Shown: positions 52,849 through 61,617 of the stretch, piece after piece
Numbering within the stretch: position 1 is the first letter of the stretch
Layout of the letters: the number at the start of each line of letters is the position of its first letter
Origin: Hyphomonas sp.
GTDB taxonomy: Bacteria > Pseudomonadota > Alphaproteobacteria > Caulobacterales > Hyphomonadaceae
Assembly (NCBI GenBank): GCA_013791775.1
Contig: VMTE01000010.1
Location: forward strand, 1-64,000
Reading direction: 5' to 3'
DNA length: 64,000 nt
Notes under the pieces: model-generated
Told to the model about the DNA's origin: nothing
Seen by the model: the letters and a program-made list of their open reading frames with translations, nothing else
The model's database searches: none
Made by a program: the position numbers and the translations under genes

Positions 52849-54126
52849 TTACTTCAGTTCCTTGTAGATTTCGCCGCCTTTCATCACGAAATCAACCGAC
52901 TCCAGCTCCCTGATATTCTTCAGCGGATCTTTGGTGACCGCGATCAGGTCTGCGTACTTGCCCGCTTCAAGCGTACCGATGTCCTTCGACATTTCGATAT
53001 GTTCGGCCGCAACCACAGTGGCCGCCCGGATCGCCTCTTCGGGTGAGAAGCCGGCCTCGACCATCAGCGCGAATTCCTTCGCATTGTCGCCGTGCCGGGA
53101 AACGCCGGTATCGGTGCCGAAGGCGATGTTGACGCCGCCTTCACGGGCGCGGCGCAGCATGTCCAGCAGGAGCGGGGCAACGATGGCGGCCTTGGCGCGC
53201 GACGGCGCCGGCAGCCAGGGCTCGTTGACCCAGGTGCCGACTGTGGCGCCGGCCAGCACGGTCGGCACCAGCGTGGCGCCGTGTTCCCTGAACAGCGCAA
53301 TCGACTCCGCATCGACATACGAGCCATGCTCAATGGAATCGACACCGGCCCGCAGCGCGGCATCGACGCCGCTCTTGCCGTGGGCATGGGCGGTCACCTG
53401 CCGGCCCATGGCATGGGCCGCCTCGACGATGGCCGCCAACTCCTCGTCCGAAAATTGCTGCTCCAGCCCGGCCGCCGTGTTCGACAACACGCCGCCGGTC
53501 GCCGTGATCTTGATGACGTCGGCGCCTTCCTTGATCTGCTGGCGCACGGCGCGGCGGCAATCGTCGGCCCCGTTGCAGATCGACGAGCCGGTCATGGCGG
53601 CCATGACACGGGACGAATAGCCGTTGATGTCCCCGTGCCCGCCGGTGATCGACACGGCGCTGCCGGAAGCGCGCAAGCGCGGGCCGGGCACGGCGCCGCG
53701 CGCAATCGCGTCCCGCAGGCCGAAGACCGCATCGTTCGGACCGCCCACATCCTGCACGGCCGTGAAGCCGGCCATCAGCGTCGTGAGCGCGAAGGCGGCG
53801 CCGTCGAAGGCGGCATCCACGTCCGAATTCTCGAAGTCCCTGATCCGGCCGGTCGGGCTGAACTCGTTGGTGATGTGGACGTGGCTGTCGATCAGGCCGG
53901 GCAGTACATAAGCCGCCTTGAGATCGATCACCGGGTACTTCTTGTAGGCGGTGTAGCCCGGCGTGATCGAGACGATACGACCGTCCTCGACACGGATCGT
54001 CTGCTCGGAAAGATACCCCTCACCCGGCACGGCCAGCACATGGCCAGCGTGGATGACCGCGTCCTGCGCTGCGGCCACACCGGCCATCGACAAAGCCGCA
54101 AAGGCGGCGGCGGCAAGTTTCGACAT
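52849..54126 (-). CDS. Exported amidohydrolase, paralogue of the enzyme at 22080
   Basis: A 425-residue metal-dependent hydrolase with a signal peptide (MSKLAAAAFAALSMAGVAAA). Metal-binding motifs are LPGLIDSHVHITN, the lysine in ADVIKITATGG, VTAHAHG, DSIEHGS and FGTDTGVSRHG. It shares the probable disulfide loop CNGADDCRRAV and the C-terminal DLIAVTKDPL with the paralogue. A cyclic-imide or dipeptide hydrolase role is likely. Transcribed alone; the upstream ribosome site is GGAGGGAAC. Confidence 0.88.
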   Translation of the reverse strand: MSKLAAAAFAALSMAGVAAAQDAVIHAGHVLAVPGEGYLSEQTIRVEDGRIVSITPGYTAYKKYPVIDLKAAYVLPGLIDSHVHITNEFSPTGRIRDFENSDVDAAFDGAAFALTTLMAGFTAVQDVGGPNDAVFGLRDAIARGAVPGPRLRASGSAVSITGGHGDINGYSSRVMAAMTGSSICNGADDCRRAVRQQIKEGADVIKITATGGVLSNTAAGLEQQFSDEELAAIVEAAHAMGRQVTAHAHGKSGVDAALRAGVDSIEHGSYVDAESIALFREHGATLVPTVLAGATVGTWVNEPWLPAPSRAKAAIVAPLLLDMLRRAREGGVNIAFGTDTGVSRHGDNAKEFALMVEAGFSPEEAIRAATVVAAEHIEMSKDIGTLEAGKYADLIAVTKDPLKNIRELESVDFVMKGGEIYKELK

Positions 54127-54211
54127 GACAGTTCCCTCCCCGTGGAATTCTGGCCGGAGCTTAGTGCGGCGCGCGCCAGAAGCAATCCGACAGGAGGTCC
54201 GGGCAGCGGGA

Positions 54212-54673
54212 TCAGCCGGAGGGCAGGTCTTTCAACGCGCGCACCACCGCCTCGGCAATCGCCGGCACGGGGTGGCGCGTCAGGTCCTTGTCGATCCAGG
54301 CCACGACACGCTTCGACAGGTCGTCCTTGGCGGACTTGCGGATATGTCCGAGCGCGATAGGCGGCGCCACCACAACCATCGCCTTGAAGGCACCTGCCGC
54401 AGCGTCACGCTCAAGATCCTCGACGATCTGATCCAGGAACCGGTCCTCGGCAATCTGGTGCAGGTCCGGTGCCTCTTGCGCCGAGCGGCGGCCGTCGGCC
54501 GACTGGAACGTCCTCGGCGGCTGGTCACGGCCCTGCTCGTGTGTGGGCGGATTGTCCAGATCATGGACGCGCAGGCATTTCAGCTCCGGCGCAGAGGCCG
54601 TGCCTTCATTCTCGAACACGATGGCGTGGCCGCCATCTGCCACAATGACCCAGTTACCGGTCTTAAGTTGCAT
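54212..54673 (-). CDS. Host attachment family protein (baeRF-like)
   Basis: A 153-residue protein with an opening strand NWVIVADGGHAIVFE, then a disordered charged middle (PPTHEQGRDQPPRTFQSADGR), a helix DRFLDQIVEDLERDAA, MVVVAPPIALGHIR and KDDLSKRVVAWIDKDLTRHPV. These match the 'host attachment protein' family first seen in Agrobacterium, related to archaeal release factor-like domains. Its cellular role is unsettled. The start at 54673 gives the family-like N-terminus. Confidence 0.8.
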   Translation of the reverse strand: MQLKTGNWVIVADGGHAIVFENEGTASAPELKCLRVHDLDNPPTHEQGRDQPPRTFQSADGRRSAQEAPDLHQIAEDRFLDQIVEDLERDAAAGAFKAMVVVAPPIALGHIRKSAKDDLSKRVVAWIDKDLTRHPVPAIAEAVVRALKDLPSG

Positions 54674-54771
54674 GTAAGCCTCCCTGACTGCTGGACGATT
54701 ACCGCAGACCATACCAGTTAACGCAGCCGGACGCGAAGGGTATGTCGGGGAAACTACCTAGAGCCCCGGTG

Positions 54772-55680
54772 TCAGGCCAGCCGTTCTTTCGGATAATGGG
54801 GGTAGCTGGCTTTCATCACGCCGTGATTGAGCAGCATCTCGGCGAGCTGTTTCCCGCCTTTGGCATCGTAGAACCTGGTCCGCACCCAGTAATTCTCCAC
54901 ACGGCGCGATTCCGACAGGGCAACGATCTCGCGGCGCACCAGGTAGTCCTCGCCGACGAAAAGCGGACCGTCGATCATCCGGATCTCGAGATCGGCGAAC
55001 AGGCCGATGCTCGGGTTCTTGACCGGAAAGCGCGCACCGTGGCTGGAATAATTACCCAGCACACTGATCATTTCAAGCGGGATGACGGCCTTGCCCCAGG
55101 GCGAGGCCTTGGCATCGGCGTACATCGGATCGGTCTCGGTGATGACCTTCAGCTTGTCGGCCAGCGAGAAGGGATAGAGATCGCCCATGTGCTGATCCGG
55201 CCCCATGCGGACAATCTCGTTGTCGCGGCCGGTCATGCCGACCTTGAGATCCGCGAGGATGACGAGATCGCCCGCCGGACGCAGCGCCTTCATGCGGCCT
55301 TCCAGCAGCGTCTCGCGGTGGTCCGGCCCGATACTCGCGCTGGCTTCGAGAACGGGCGTGCCGTCTTCCTTGAAGGCGCGGGCGAGCGTGCGCGTGGCCC
55401 CCGGCGCCGGCCTGTCGATCTCGGCACGGACTTTCTCTCCGTCGAACACCATGTTCAGGAAGTGGGCAGAGAAGCAGCCGCGCTCGTACCAGTCATTGCC
55501 CCAGACGCCGGCCAGCAGCGGCACGAACTGGGAGAAGTGCGTCGGCCCTTCGATGGGCCCGGCCTTGATGCCGAGGCGCGCGGCTTCGGCATCATCATGC
55601 AGCGATTTGTGGCCGGCATATTTCTGCTCGGTCAGCAGATTGACCGGGCTGCGCAGCGCACCCTGCAATACATCGCTCAT
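54772..55680 (-). CDS. Hotdog-fold (MaoC-like) protein
   Basis: A 302-residue protein that resembles double-hotdog acyl-CoA enzymes. The stretch KAGPIEGPTHFSQFVPLL followed by CFSAHFLNMVFDGEKVRAEI resembles the helix-beta core of MaoC-type hydratases, and a second half (AVIPLEMISVLGNYSSHGARF then IGLFADLEIRMIDGPLFVGEDY) repeats the pattern. No catalytic D/H pair can be confirmed, so activity is uncertain. It is the last gene of the minus-strand operon with the phosphotransferase and MFS genes. Confidence 0.55.
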   Translation of the reverse strand: MSDVLQGALRSPVNLLTEQKYAGHKSLHDDAEAARLGIKAGPIEGPTHFSQFVPLLAGVWGNDWYERGCFSAHFLNMVFDGEKVRAEIDRPAPGATRTLARAFKEDGTPVLEASASIGPDHRETLLEGRMKALRPAGDLVILADLKVGMTGRDNEIVRMGPDQHMGDLYPFSLADKLKVITETDPMYADAKASPWGKAVIPLEMISVLGNYSSHGARFPVKNPSIGLFADLEIRMIDGPLFVGEDYLVRREIVALSESRRVENYWVRTRFYDAKGGKQLAEMLLNHGVMKASYPHYPKERLA

Positions 55681-55717
55681 CTGAGTTTCTCCCGGCTGTT
55701 TCTGGTCTGGTACTATC

Positions 55718-56950
55718 TCAGGCTTCAGCGGCGTGTTTGTCCAGCCGCATCCCGGCGAATGCCAGGATCACCAGCATTGCCGACAGGCCGAGCGTGAGCA
55801 TCGCGGTGCCATGCCAGCCGCCGTGTTCGTAGACCCAGGTGGCGCCCCAGCTGGCCATGCCACCGCCGATAAACATCAGCACGATGTAGGCAGTCATCAG
55901 CCGCGTGCGCACACCGGCAGGCTGGCGCAGGAAGGTCATGCGGCCGGTGATGTCGATCATCGGACCGACGAGGTTCAACAGCACGAGCGGAACCAGCAGC
56001 AGCCACAGATTGTGGCCAAACAGGCCGAGCAGGCCGACGGCCACGAACTGGACGAGCGAGATGATAAAGCGCGCGCGCCGCGCGCCGGTGCGGTCTGCCC
56101 AGGCACCGAGCCGGGGCGTGGTGGCGAGGTTCAGCAGCGAGATGGCGGCTAGGTATCCGACCGTGTCGGCGCCGTAGCCCATCTCCGGGCTGGTGAGATG
56201 CAGGCCGAGCGCCAGCCAGACCGACAGGAAGATGCCGAAGCCGAGCCCCTGGATCGTCCCCGACAGCAGGACTTCCGGATGCGCCCGTACAACCGGCACG
56301 AGCGAGAAGACCAGCGCGAAATAGTTTTGCGGCGGCGCCTCTGCGGCCGACTTGTCGCGCCCTTCCATCAGGCGCGGCAGCAGCAGCGTGATGATCAGCA
56401 TCGCGCCGGCCGCGCAATAGTAGACCGTGCGCCAGCCGAGATGCTCACCGATCCAGCCGGCCCCCACCCGCGCCACGAGAATGCCCGCGATGACGCCGGT
56501 GGTCAGCGTGGCGGTTGCCGCGCCGAGACGCGCGGGCTCCACACGTTTCGACGCGTAGGCGGGCAGCAGATAGGGCGTGATCGTCGAGAAGCCGAGGAAG
56601 GTGGACCCGGCGACGAAGACCCAGAAATGGGTGGCGAAGGCCATGACGACGAGGCCGGCGAGCTGGCCTGCCGCAAAGATGATGGCGAGCTGGCGGTTGC
56701 TGAACCGGTCGCCGAGCGGCAGCAGCAGGAAGATGCCCGCCGCCAGCGCGATCTGGTTGAGCGCCGGCACGAGACCGATCTCGGAGGGCGACACGCCGAA
56801 ATCCTTCGCGACCAGCGCGATGATCGGGTGGATGTAATAGGCGTTCGCCGTCACCACCGCCGCCGCGAGGGCGAGCAGCAACAGCTGGCGCCCTGACAGG
56901 AACCGCCGGTCAGCCTCACCGGCCGGCGTTCCGGATGCCGGCGCCGTCAC
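55718..56950 (-). CDS. MFS transporter
   Basis: A 410-residue twelve-span transporter of the drug/organic acid type. PLGDRFSNRQLAI lies between spans two and three (A motif), and YLAAISLLNLATTPRLGAWADRTGARRARF is the equivalent in the second half. It begins with GTG at 56950, which overlaps the TGA of the upstream phosphotransferase gene (GTGA). Substrate unknown. Sequence pattern is close to the YcaD/AraJ-like MFS group. Confidence 0.83.
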   Translation of the reverse strand: MTAPASGTPAGEADRRFLSGRQLLLLALAAAVVTANAYYIHPIIALVAKDFGVSPSEIGLVPALNQIALAAGIFLLLPLGDRFSNRQLAIIFAAGQLAGLVVMAFATHFWVFVAGSTFLGFSTITPYLLPAYASKRVEPARLGAATATLTTGVIAGILVARVGAGWIGEHLGWRTVYYCAAGAMLIITLLLPRLMEGRDKSAAEAPPQNYFALVFSLVPVVRAHPEVLLSGTIQGLGFGIFLSVWLALGLHLTSPEMGYGADTVGYLAAISLLNLATTPRLGAWADRTGARRARFIISLVQFVAVGLLGLFGHNLWLLLVPLVLLNLVGPMIDITGRMTFLRQPAGVRTRLMTAYIVLMFIGGGMASWGATWVYEHGGWHGTAMLTLGLSAMLVILAFAGMRLDKHAAEA

Positions 56951-58035
56951 CCCTCCATGCCGGCGCGGCGGGCATAGTCCGCCGCAAACTTCGCCAGCGG
57001 AACGACGCGGGCCGCGTTCGATTCGGCGTTGGCGCTGTTGGCCGTGCCGTCCCGCACCCGCCCGATGATGCCCTGCAGGATGCCGGCGAGGCGGAACGCG
57101 TTATAGGCGAAGTAATAATCCAGCTGCGGCAGGCCCTTGCGGCCGGTATGCCCGCAATACAGCGCGACATACTCTTCCATGGTCGGGATACCCCAGGCCT
57201 TCAGGTCCGGGATCGCCATGATCGAGCCGCGCGTGGAATCGCCCGGCGGCATCACCCAGTTCATCAGGTGGTAGGAAAAGTCCGCAATCGGATCACCCAG
57301 CGTGCAGAGCTCCCAGTCGAGCACCGCGATGACGCGCGGCTCGGTCGGGTGCAGCACCATGTTGTCGAGCCGGTAATCGCCGTGCACGATGGTCGTCATG
57401 TCGCCGGGCGGGATGTTCTGCGGCAGCCACTCGATCAGCTGTTCCATCTCCGGAATGTGCATGGTCTCGGAGGCCTTGTACTGCTTCGTCCAGCGATGGA
57501 TCTGGCGGGCGACATAGTCGCCCTCCTTGCCGAAGCCTTCCAGGCCCGCCTTCTTCCAGTCCACATTGTGCAGGTCCGCGAAGGTCTTGACCTTGGCTTC
57601 ATAGATCTTGCGGCGCATGGCGGGCTCATATTCCGGCAGCGTGCCGTCCCAGAGGATGCGCCCCTCCACCATGTCCATCACATAGAACATGGTGCCGACC
57701 ACGCTCTCATCCGTGCACAGCCCGTACGGCCGCGCCACCGGGTAGCCCAGCGGATAGAGCGCGTTGATGACCGTATATTCCCGGTCCACCGCATGCGCGC
57801 TCGGCAGCAGGTTGCCCGGCGGCTTGCGGCGCATCACGTACTTCTTGTTGGGCGTGACCAGCTGGTAGGTCGGATTCGACTGGCCGCCCTTGAACTGGCG
57901 CACTTCGAGCGGGCCCTGATAGCCCTCGACATGGGCCTGCATCCACGCGGCGAGGTTGGCTTCGTTGAACTTGTGGCTCTCGACGACCGGTTTGGTGCCG
58001 GAATACAGGTCCTGTGCGTTGGCGGCCTCTGCCAT
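56947..58035 (-). CDS. Phosphotransferase (APH family, ACAD10-like)
   Basis: A 362-residue aminoglycoside-phosphotransferase-fold kinase. The N-lobe has QFKGGQSNPTYQLV and YVMRRKPPG with the ATP-binding lysine. The catalytic loop is IVHGDYRLDNMVL (about residue 215) and the metal-binding aspartate lies in VLDWELCTLGDP. The closest known theme is the ACAD10/11 N-terminal kinase, which phosphorylates 4-hydroxyacyl-CoAs for breakdown. The substrate is not certain here. The TGA overlaps the GTG of the MFS gene. Start at 58035, after GGGAGAC. Confidence 0.88.
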   Translation of the reverse strand: MAEAANAQDLYSGTKPVVESHKFNEANLAAWMQAHVEGYQGPLEVRQFKGGQSNPTYQLVTPNKKYVMRRKPPGNLLPSAHAVDREYTVINALYPLGYPVARPYGLCTDESVVGTMFYVMDMVEGRILWDGTLPEYEPAMRRKIYEAKVKTFADLHNVDWKKAGLEGFGKEGDYVARQIHRWTKQYKASETMHIPEMEQLIEWLPQNIPPGDMTTIVHGDYRLDNMVLHPTEPRVIAVLDWELCTLGDPIADFSYHLMNWVMPPGDSTRGSIMAIPDLKAWGIPTMEEYVALYCGHTGRKGLPQLDYYFAYNAFRLAGILQGIIGRVRDGTANSANAESNAARVVPLAKFAADYARRAGMEG

Positions 58036-58146
58036 TTCGGTCTCCCTAAGTTCTGCCGGAATTGTTATACTACCATACTGATACCACCCCGCGCGCCAAG
58101 ACCTGCCGCAACGTCGGCGGCGCCCCCAGACAAGGAGCCAGCCGGC

Positions 58147-58737
58147 ATGTATCGTATCGCAACCCTGATCCTGCTGGGTTTTTCGCTGTTCGCCTCCCCG
58201 GTTCACGCCAAGACGCTCGATCCGGCCGGAAAGATCCGCCCGGACCTGCTGGAGCGCGCCGTGGCCGCCCTCGACACGCGGGACGGAGACAGCCTTGATT
58301 CAGGCAAGCTGGTGCTGGTCGATTACAGCCTGCATTCCAGCAAGGAGCGCCTGTTCGTGCTCGACCTCGAAACCGGCGACGTGACGGCCTTTCGCACCGC
58401 GCATGGCAAGGGCTCGGACCAGGACCATGACGGCTATCTGGACAGCTTCTCGGACGTGCCGGGCTCATCGGCCAGCCCGGAAGGATTGTACCGCGCCGCC
58501 GAGGAATATCACGGAGCTCATGGCCTTTCCCTGCGTCTCGACGGGCTCACCCCGACCAACGCCAATGCCCGCTCGCGCGCCATCGTCATCCACTCGGCCG
58601 AGTACGCAGAGCCGGACCACCTCAAGAAATACGGCAAGCTCGGCCGCTCCAACGGCTGTATCGTCTTCTCGTCCGCCGACCTTGCGGGCTTCCTTGAGAA
58701 AGTCCCGAAGGGCACACCGATCTTTGTCGGGAAGTAA
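58147..58737 (+). CDS. Murein L,D-transpeptidase catalytic-domain-like protein
   Basis: A 196-residue exported protein with a signal peptide ending ASPVHA-K (residue 21). The domain matches the L,D-transpeptidase-related family (YkuD-like): LVLVDYSLHSSKERLFVLDL, H149 in IVIHSAEYA and catalytic C171 in GRSNGCIVFS. It would form or trim cross-links in the peptidoglycan, or act on a related amide. Located divergent from the phosphotransferase operon. Confidence 0.8.
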   Translation: MYRIATLILLGFSLFASPVHAKTLDPAGKIRPDLLERAVAALDTRDGDSLDSGKLVLVDYSLHSSKERLFVLDLETGDVTAFRTAHGKGSDQDHDGYLDSFSDVPGSSASPEGLYRAAEEYHGAHGLSLRLDGLTPTNANARSRAIVIHSAEYAEPDHLKKYGKLGRSNGCIVFSSADLAGFLEKVPKGTPIFVGK

Positions 58738-58778
58738 CCCCTTGATCGGCCGGCCCCGGCAAGGCTAAACCCCCGGCC

Positions 58779-59027
58779 ATGACCGATACCCCTCCTGACC
58801 GCCTCTCCGTCAATCCGCGCAGCCCGCACTATGACTATGACCTCCTCATCCGGGGCGTCGGCGTGCGCTTTCGCGGCGAGGAGAAAACCACCGTCGAGGA
58901 GTATTGCGTCTCCGAAGGCTGGATCAAGGTCAGCGCCGGCAAGGCGCTGGATCGCAAGGGCAATCCCCTGACCCTGACGCTCAAGGGCCCGGTCGAGGTC
59001 TGGTTCAAGGACGAACCGGCGGCCTGA
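58779..59027 (+). CDS. DUF3297 family small protein
   Basis: An 82-residue protein of DUF3297: opening LSVNPRSPHYDYDLL, central GVRFRGEEKTTVEEYCVSEG, and end GKALDRKGNPLTLTLKGPVE. Single domain, probably cytoplasmic. Function unknown. Short but complete and conserved in pattern, so it is likely real. It is convergent with the tetR gene, with only a stop-to-stop junction between them. Confidence 0.85.
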   Translation: MTDTPPDRLSVNPRSPHYDYDLLIRGVGVRFRGEEKTTVEEYCVSEGWIKVSAGKALDRKGNPLTLTLKGPVEVWFKDEPAA

Positions 59028-59687
59028 TCAGCGGACAGCCGGCAAAACCTGATCACACTGCGTCAGGTGCATCTCGCGGATACGGTCCAGTGCCCGGTGG
59101 ATGATGCTCCGCTCCTTGTCGTACATCAGCTCGAGCGTGATACCACGCAGGCTGAGGATCAGGATGCGCGCATGCAGCCGGCAGAGGTCGAGATGCGTCT
59201 CGTTCACGCCCGCCGCCAGTACCAGTTCTGTCGTGTACTGATCAATCTCGGTTTCGATCCGCCGGGCAACCGGCCGGAGCGCCTCGGCCAGTGCGCCGTC
59301 CCACCGCGCCGCCAGCAGGACTTCCGTGACCGTTGCCGCCTCCGGAATGTTCTGCGCCTCCCAGAAGACGTCACACATCTGGCGCACCCTCTGGACGGGA
59401 TCCTCGATCTCGCCGCCGCGCTTGCGCGTGTGCTCCACCATCGCCTGCATGGCCGTCTCGATGGCCGCCGTCATCAGCGCGATGCGCGTCGGAAACTGGT
59501 TCAGCACCGAGCCGCGGCTGATCCCCGTTTCTTCCATCACCGCCTCGATGGAGGTGCCGGCATAGCCGAGCGCATGCAGGCAGCGGATTGCGCCGCCGAT
59601 CAACGCCTGGCGCGTTGCCGCGCCGCGGCGTGTCCGGCGCCGTGCAGCGTCAGCGGTGACCGTCTGGGAAGTCGATTTGCTTGGCAT
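59028..59687 (-). CDS. TetR-family transcriptional regulator
   Basis: A 219-residue TetR regulator. The N-terminal helix-turn-helix spans about residues 20-70 with AIRCLHALGYAGTSIEAVMEETGISRGSVLNQFPTR. The ligand-binding domain follows with no known ligand. The start at 59687 leaves a basic N-terminal extension; a longer frame exists. It is divergent from the cupin and alcohol dehydrogenase genes, and a perfect palindrome lies between them, so it probably represses them and itself. Confidence 0.88.
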   Translation of the reverse strand: MPSKSTSQTVTADAARRRTRRGAATRQALIGGAIRCLHALGYAGTSIEAVMEETGISRGSVLNQFPTRIALMTAAIETAMQAMVEHTRKRGGEIEDPVQRVRQMCDVFWEAQNIPEAATVTEVLLAARWDGALAEALRPVARRIETEIDQYTTELVLAAGVNETHLDLCRLHARILILSLRGITLELMYDKERSIIHRALDRIREMHLTQCDQVLPAVR

Positions 59688-59743
59688 GGCGCGAATAAGA
59701 CGGCTTGGCGACGCAGCGTCAACCACCCCCGAAAAGAAAATTG

Positions 59744-59755
59744 GTCAATATTGAC
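59744..59755. promoter_or_regulatory. Palindromic operator GTCAATATTGAC
   Basis: A perfect twelve-base palindrome in the 183-base gap between divergent tetR and the cupin gene, inside an AT-rich stretch. The outer bases TTG..ACT extend the dyad only loosely. It fits the position and form of a TetR-type operator, and is 57 bases from the tetR start and 116 bases from the cupin start. Confidence 0.6.
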
Positions 59756-59870
59756 TATTTAACCATTGGGGCTAGGCTGATCGCAAGTTGCCGCGTTGCG
59801 CCGGGCCCGAAGGCGCATGAACCGCCCCGCGCGGACCCTCATACCAAAACGGGCACAAGGAGGAAACACC

Positions 59871-60410
59871 ATGAGCGAAACCAGCCTCACGCCACACGCC
59901 GCGCCCGCCGCCGGCTACGAGATTTACCGGACGTCCACGGCCCCCACGCTCGACGAGACGGCGCATATGGAAGTGGTCGGCATGAACCCCGAGTTCGAGG
60001 CCGGCATCACCCGGGCGCTGGAAGCGGGCTTCGCGGAAGGCAACGTCGTCAAGACGCTGTTCTCCCGCCCGGGCTTCAGCCTCACCTATGCCTGGTTCAA
60101 GAGCGGTTTCCCGCTTCCTCTGCATACGCACGATGCCGATTGCCTTTATTACATCGTCGCGGGCACCCTGCAGCTCGGCACCGACACGCTCGGCGCCGGC
60201 GACGGGTTCTTCCTGCCCGCCGACAAGGCCTATCGCTACACACCCGGCCCGGACGGGGTCGAAGTGCTGGAGTTCCGCGGACAGGAAAACTTCAACATCA
60301 ACTTCCTCGCCAAGTCTCTGCCGGCCTGGGAAAAGATCGCGAAATCGGTCTCCGAGCGGCGCGCCGACTGGACCGGCGAAGTTGCGCCCAGCAGCGCGCT
60401 CCACGCCTGA
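59871..60410 (+). CDS. Cupin-domain protein
   Basis: A 179-residue single-cupin protein. The metal-binding motif has H85 and H87 in PLPLHTHDADCLYYIVAGTL. The glycine-rich turn LGAGDGFFLPADKAYRYTPG follows. Function could be isomerase, dioxygenase or a sensor. It begins after AAGGAGGAAACACC, a strong site. It lies 27 bases ahead of the alcohol dehydrogenase gene and shares the palindromic promoter region with tetR. Confidence 0.82.
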   Translation: MSETSLTPHAAPAAGYEIYRTSTAPTLDETAHMEVVGMNPEFEAGITRALEAGFAEGNVVKTLFSRPGFSLTYAWFKSGFPLPLHTHDADCLYYIVAGTLQLGTDTLGAGDGFFLPADKAYRYTPGPDGVEVLEFRGQENFNINFLAKSLPAWEKIAKSVSERRADWTGEVAPSSALHA

Positions 60411-60437
60411 TCCGCCGGCGAACCAAAGGCCCCCGTC

Positions 60438-61490
60438 ATGCGCGCTGCCACCCTTCACGGCCAGACAATTGCCATCCGCGACCTGCCCGATCCGTCCCCG
60501 GCCGCCGGCCAGCTGCTCGTCCGGCCGGTCTTCACCGGCATCTGCGGCAGCGATCTCAGCCTGCGCAAGCAGCTCGCCGGCCTCGCCGCGACCCTGGCGC
60601 CCGAACACCTGCCGGTGATCATTCCCGGCCATGAATTCTCCGCCGAGATCGTCGGCATTGCGCCGGGCACCGACACGAAACTGAAAGCCGGCGACCTGAT
60701 CACCGGCCTGCCGTTCACGCATACCCACGACGGCCCGCAGACCATCGGCATCTCGCCCGGCCATGGCGGCGGCCTCGCCACGCTCACCTGTATCGACGCC
60801 GTGCGCAGCTTCCGCGTTCCGGAAGGTGTGCCGGCCGACCTTGCCGCGCTCACCGAACCGCTCGCGGTGGGCCTGCACGCGGCCGGTCTGGCGAGCCGCA
60901 ACAAGGGGTCAAACGTCGTCATCGGTTGCGGCCCGGTCGGGCTCGCCGTCATCCTGTCCCTCAGCCTTCAGGGGCGCGGACCGATCCTCGCCGCCGACTT
61001 CTCGCCCGAACGCCGGGCCGCCGCTGCCGCGCTCGGCGCGGATATCGTGATTGATCCGGCTACGGAGTCTGCCTTCACGCACTGGGATGATCTCGGCCTG
61101 ACGCCGCATCCGATGTCGCCCCTGCTGGCACGCGACTTCCGCGGCCTGCCCCCCGGTGCCAACATCTTCGAGTGCACCGGCGCGCCGGGACTGATCGATC
61201 AGATCATCAAGGGCACCCCGCCGCACAGCCACATTGTCGTCGCGGGGGTGTGCCCGCACGAGGAGAAGCTCTCCCCCCTCGAAGGCATCCTCCGTGAACT
61301 GACGCTGGAGTTCAGTTTCGCCTACCGCCCCGAGGAATTCGCCGCCGCCCTCGCCCTGATCGCCGCCCACCCGCGCAAGGCGGCCCGCCTGATCACCAGC
61401 CGCCAGCCCCTGGCGAATACCGAAGCCGCCTTCGACAGCCTCGCGGGAAATCCCAGCGAAATCAAGATTCTGATAGATCCGAACGCCTGA
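60438..61490 (+). CDS. Zinc-type alcohol dehydrogenase (MDR family)
   Basis: A 350-residue medium-chain dehydrogenase. The catalytic zinc site has C36 (TGICGSDL) and H65-E66 (PGHEFSAE); the structural zinc cysteines of classic ADH are missing. The coenzyme loop is VVIGCGPVGLAVILSL (about residues 160-170), with ADFS as the NAD(P)-specificity segment. It oxidises an alcohol to an aldehyde or ketone; substrate unknown. Likely cotranscribed with the cupin gene. Confidence 0.88.
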   Translation: MRAATLHGQTIAIRDLPDPSPAAGQLLVRPVFTGICGSDLSLRKQLAGLAATLAPEHLPVIIPGHEFSAEIVGIAPGTDTKLKAGDLITGLPFTHTHDGPQTIGISPGHGGGLATLTCIDAVRSFRVPEGVPADLAALTEPLAVGLHAAGLASRNKGSNVVIGCGPVGLAVILSLSLQGRGPILAADFSPERRAAAAALGADIVIDPATESAFTHWDDLGLTPHPMSPLLARDFRGLPPGANIFECTGAPGLIDQIIKGTPPHSHIVVAGVCPHEEKLSPLEGILRELTLEFSFAYRPEEFAAALALIAAHPRKAARLITSRQPLANTEAAFDSLAGNPSEIKILIDPNA

Positions 61491-61617
61491 TCTGGACAGA
61501 CGCCCGAACTTGATTCAACCATGGCGGTGAACGACAAGCCCTTCGGAGCGACGCCTGATGCCCATTGTCCGCAGACTGCTGGATCAATGGGCCGATCCCG
61601 GGAGTCAGCCGTTTGCT

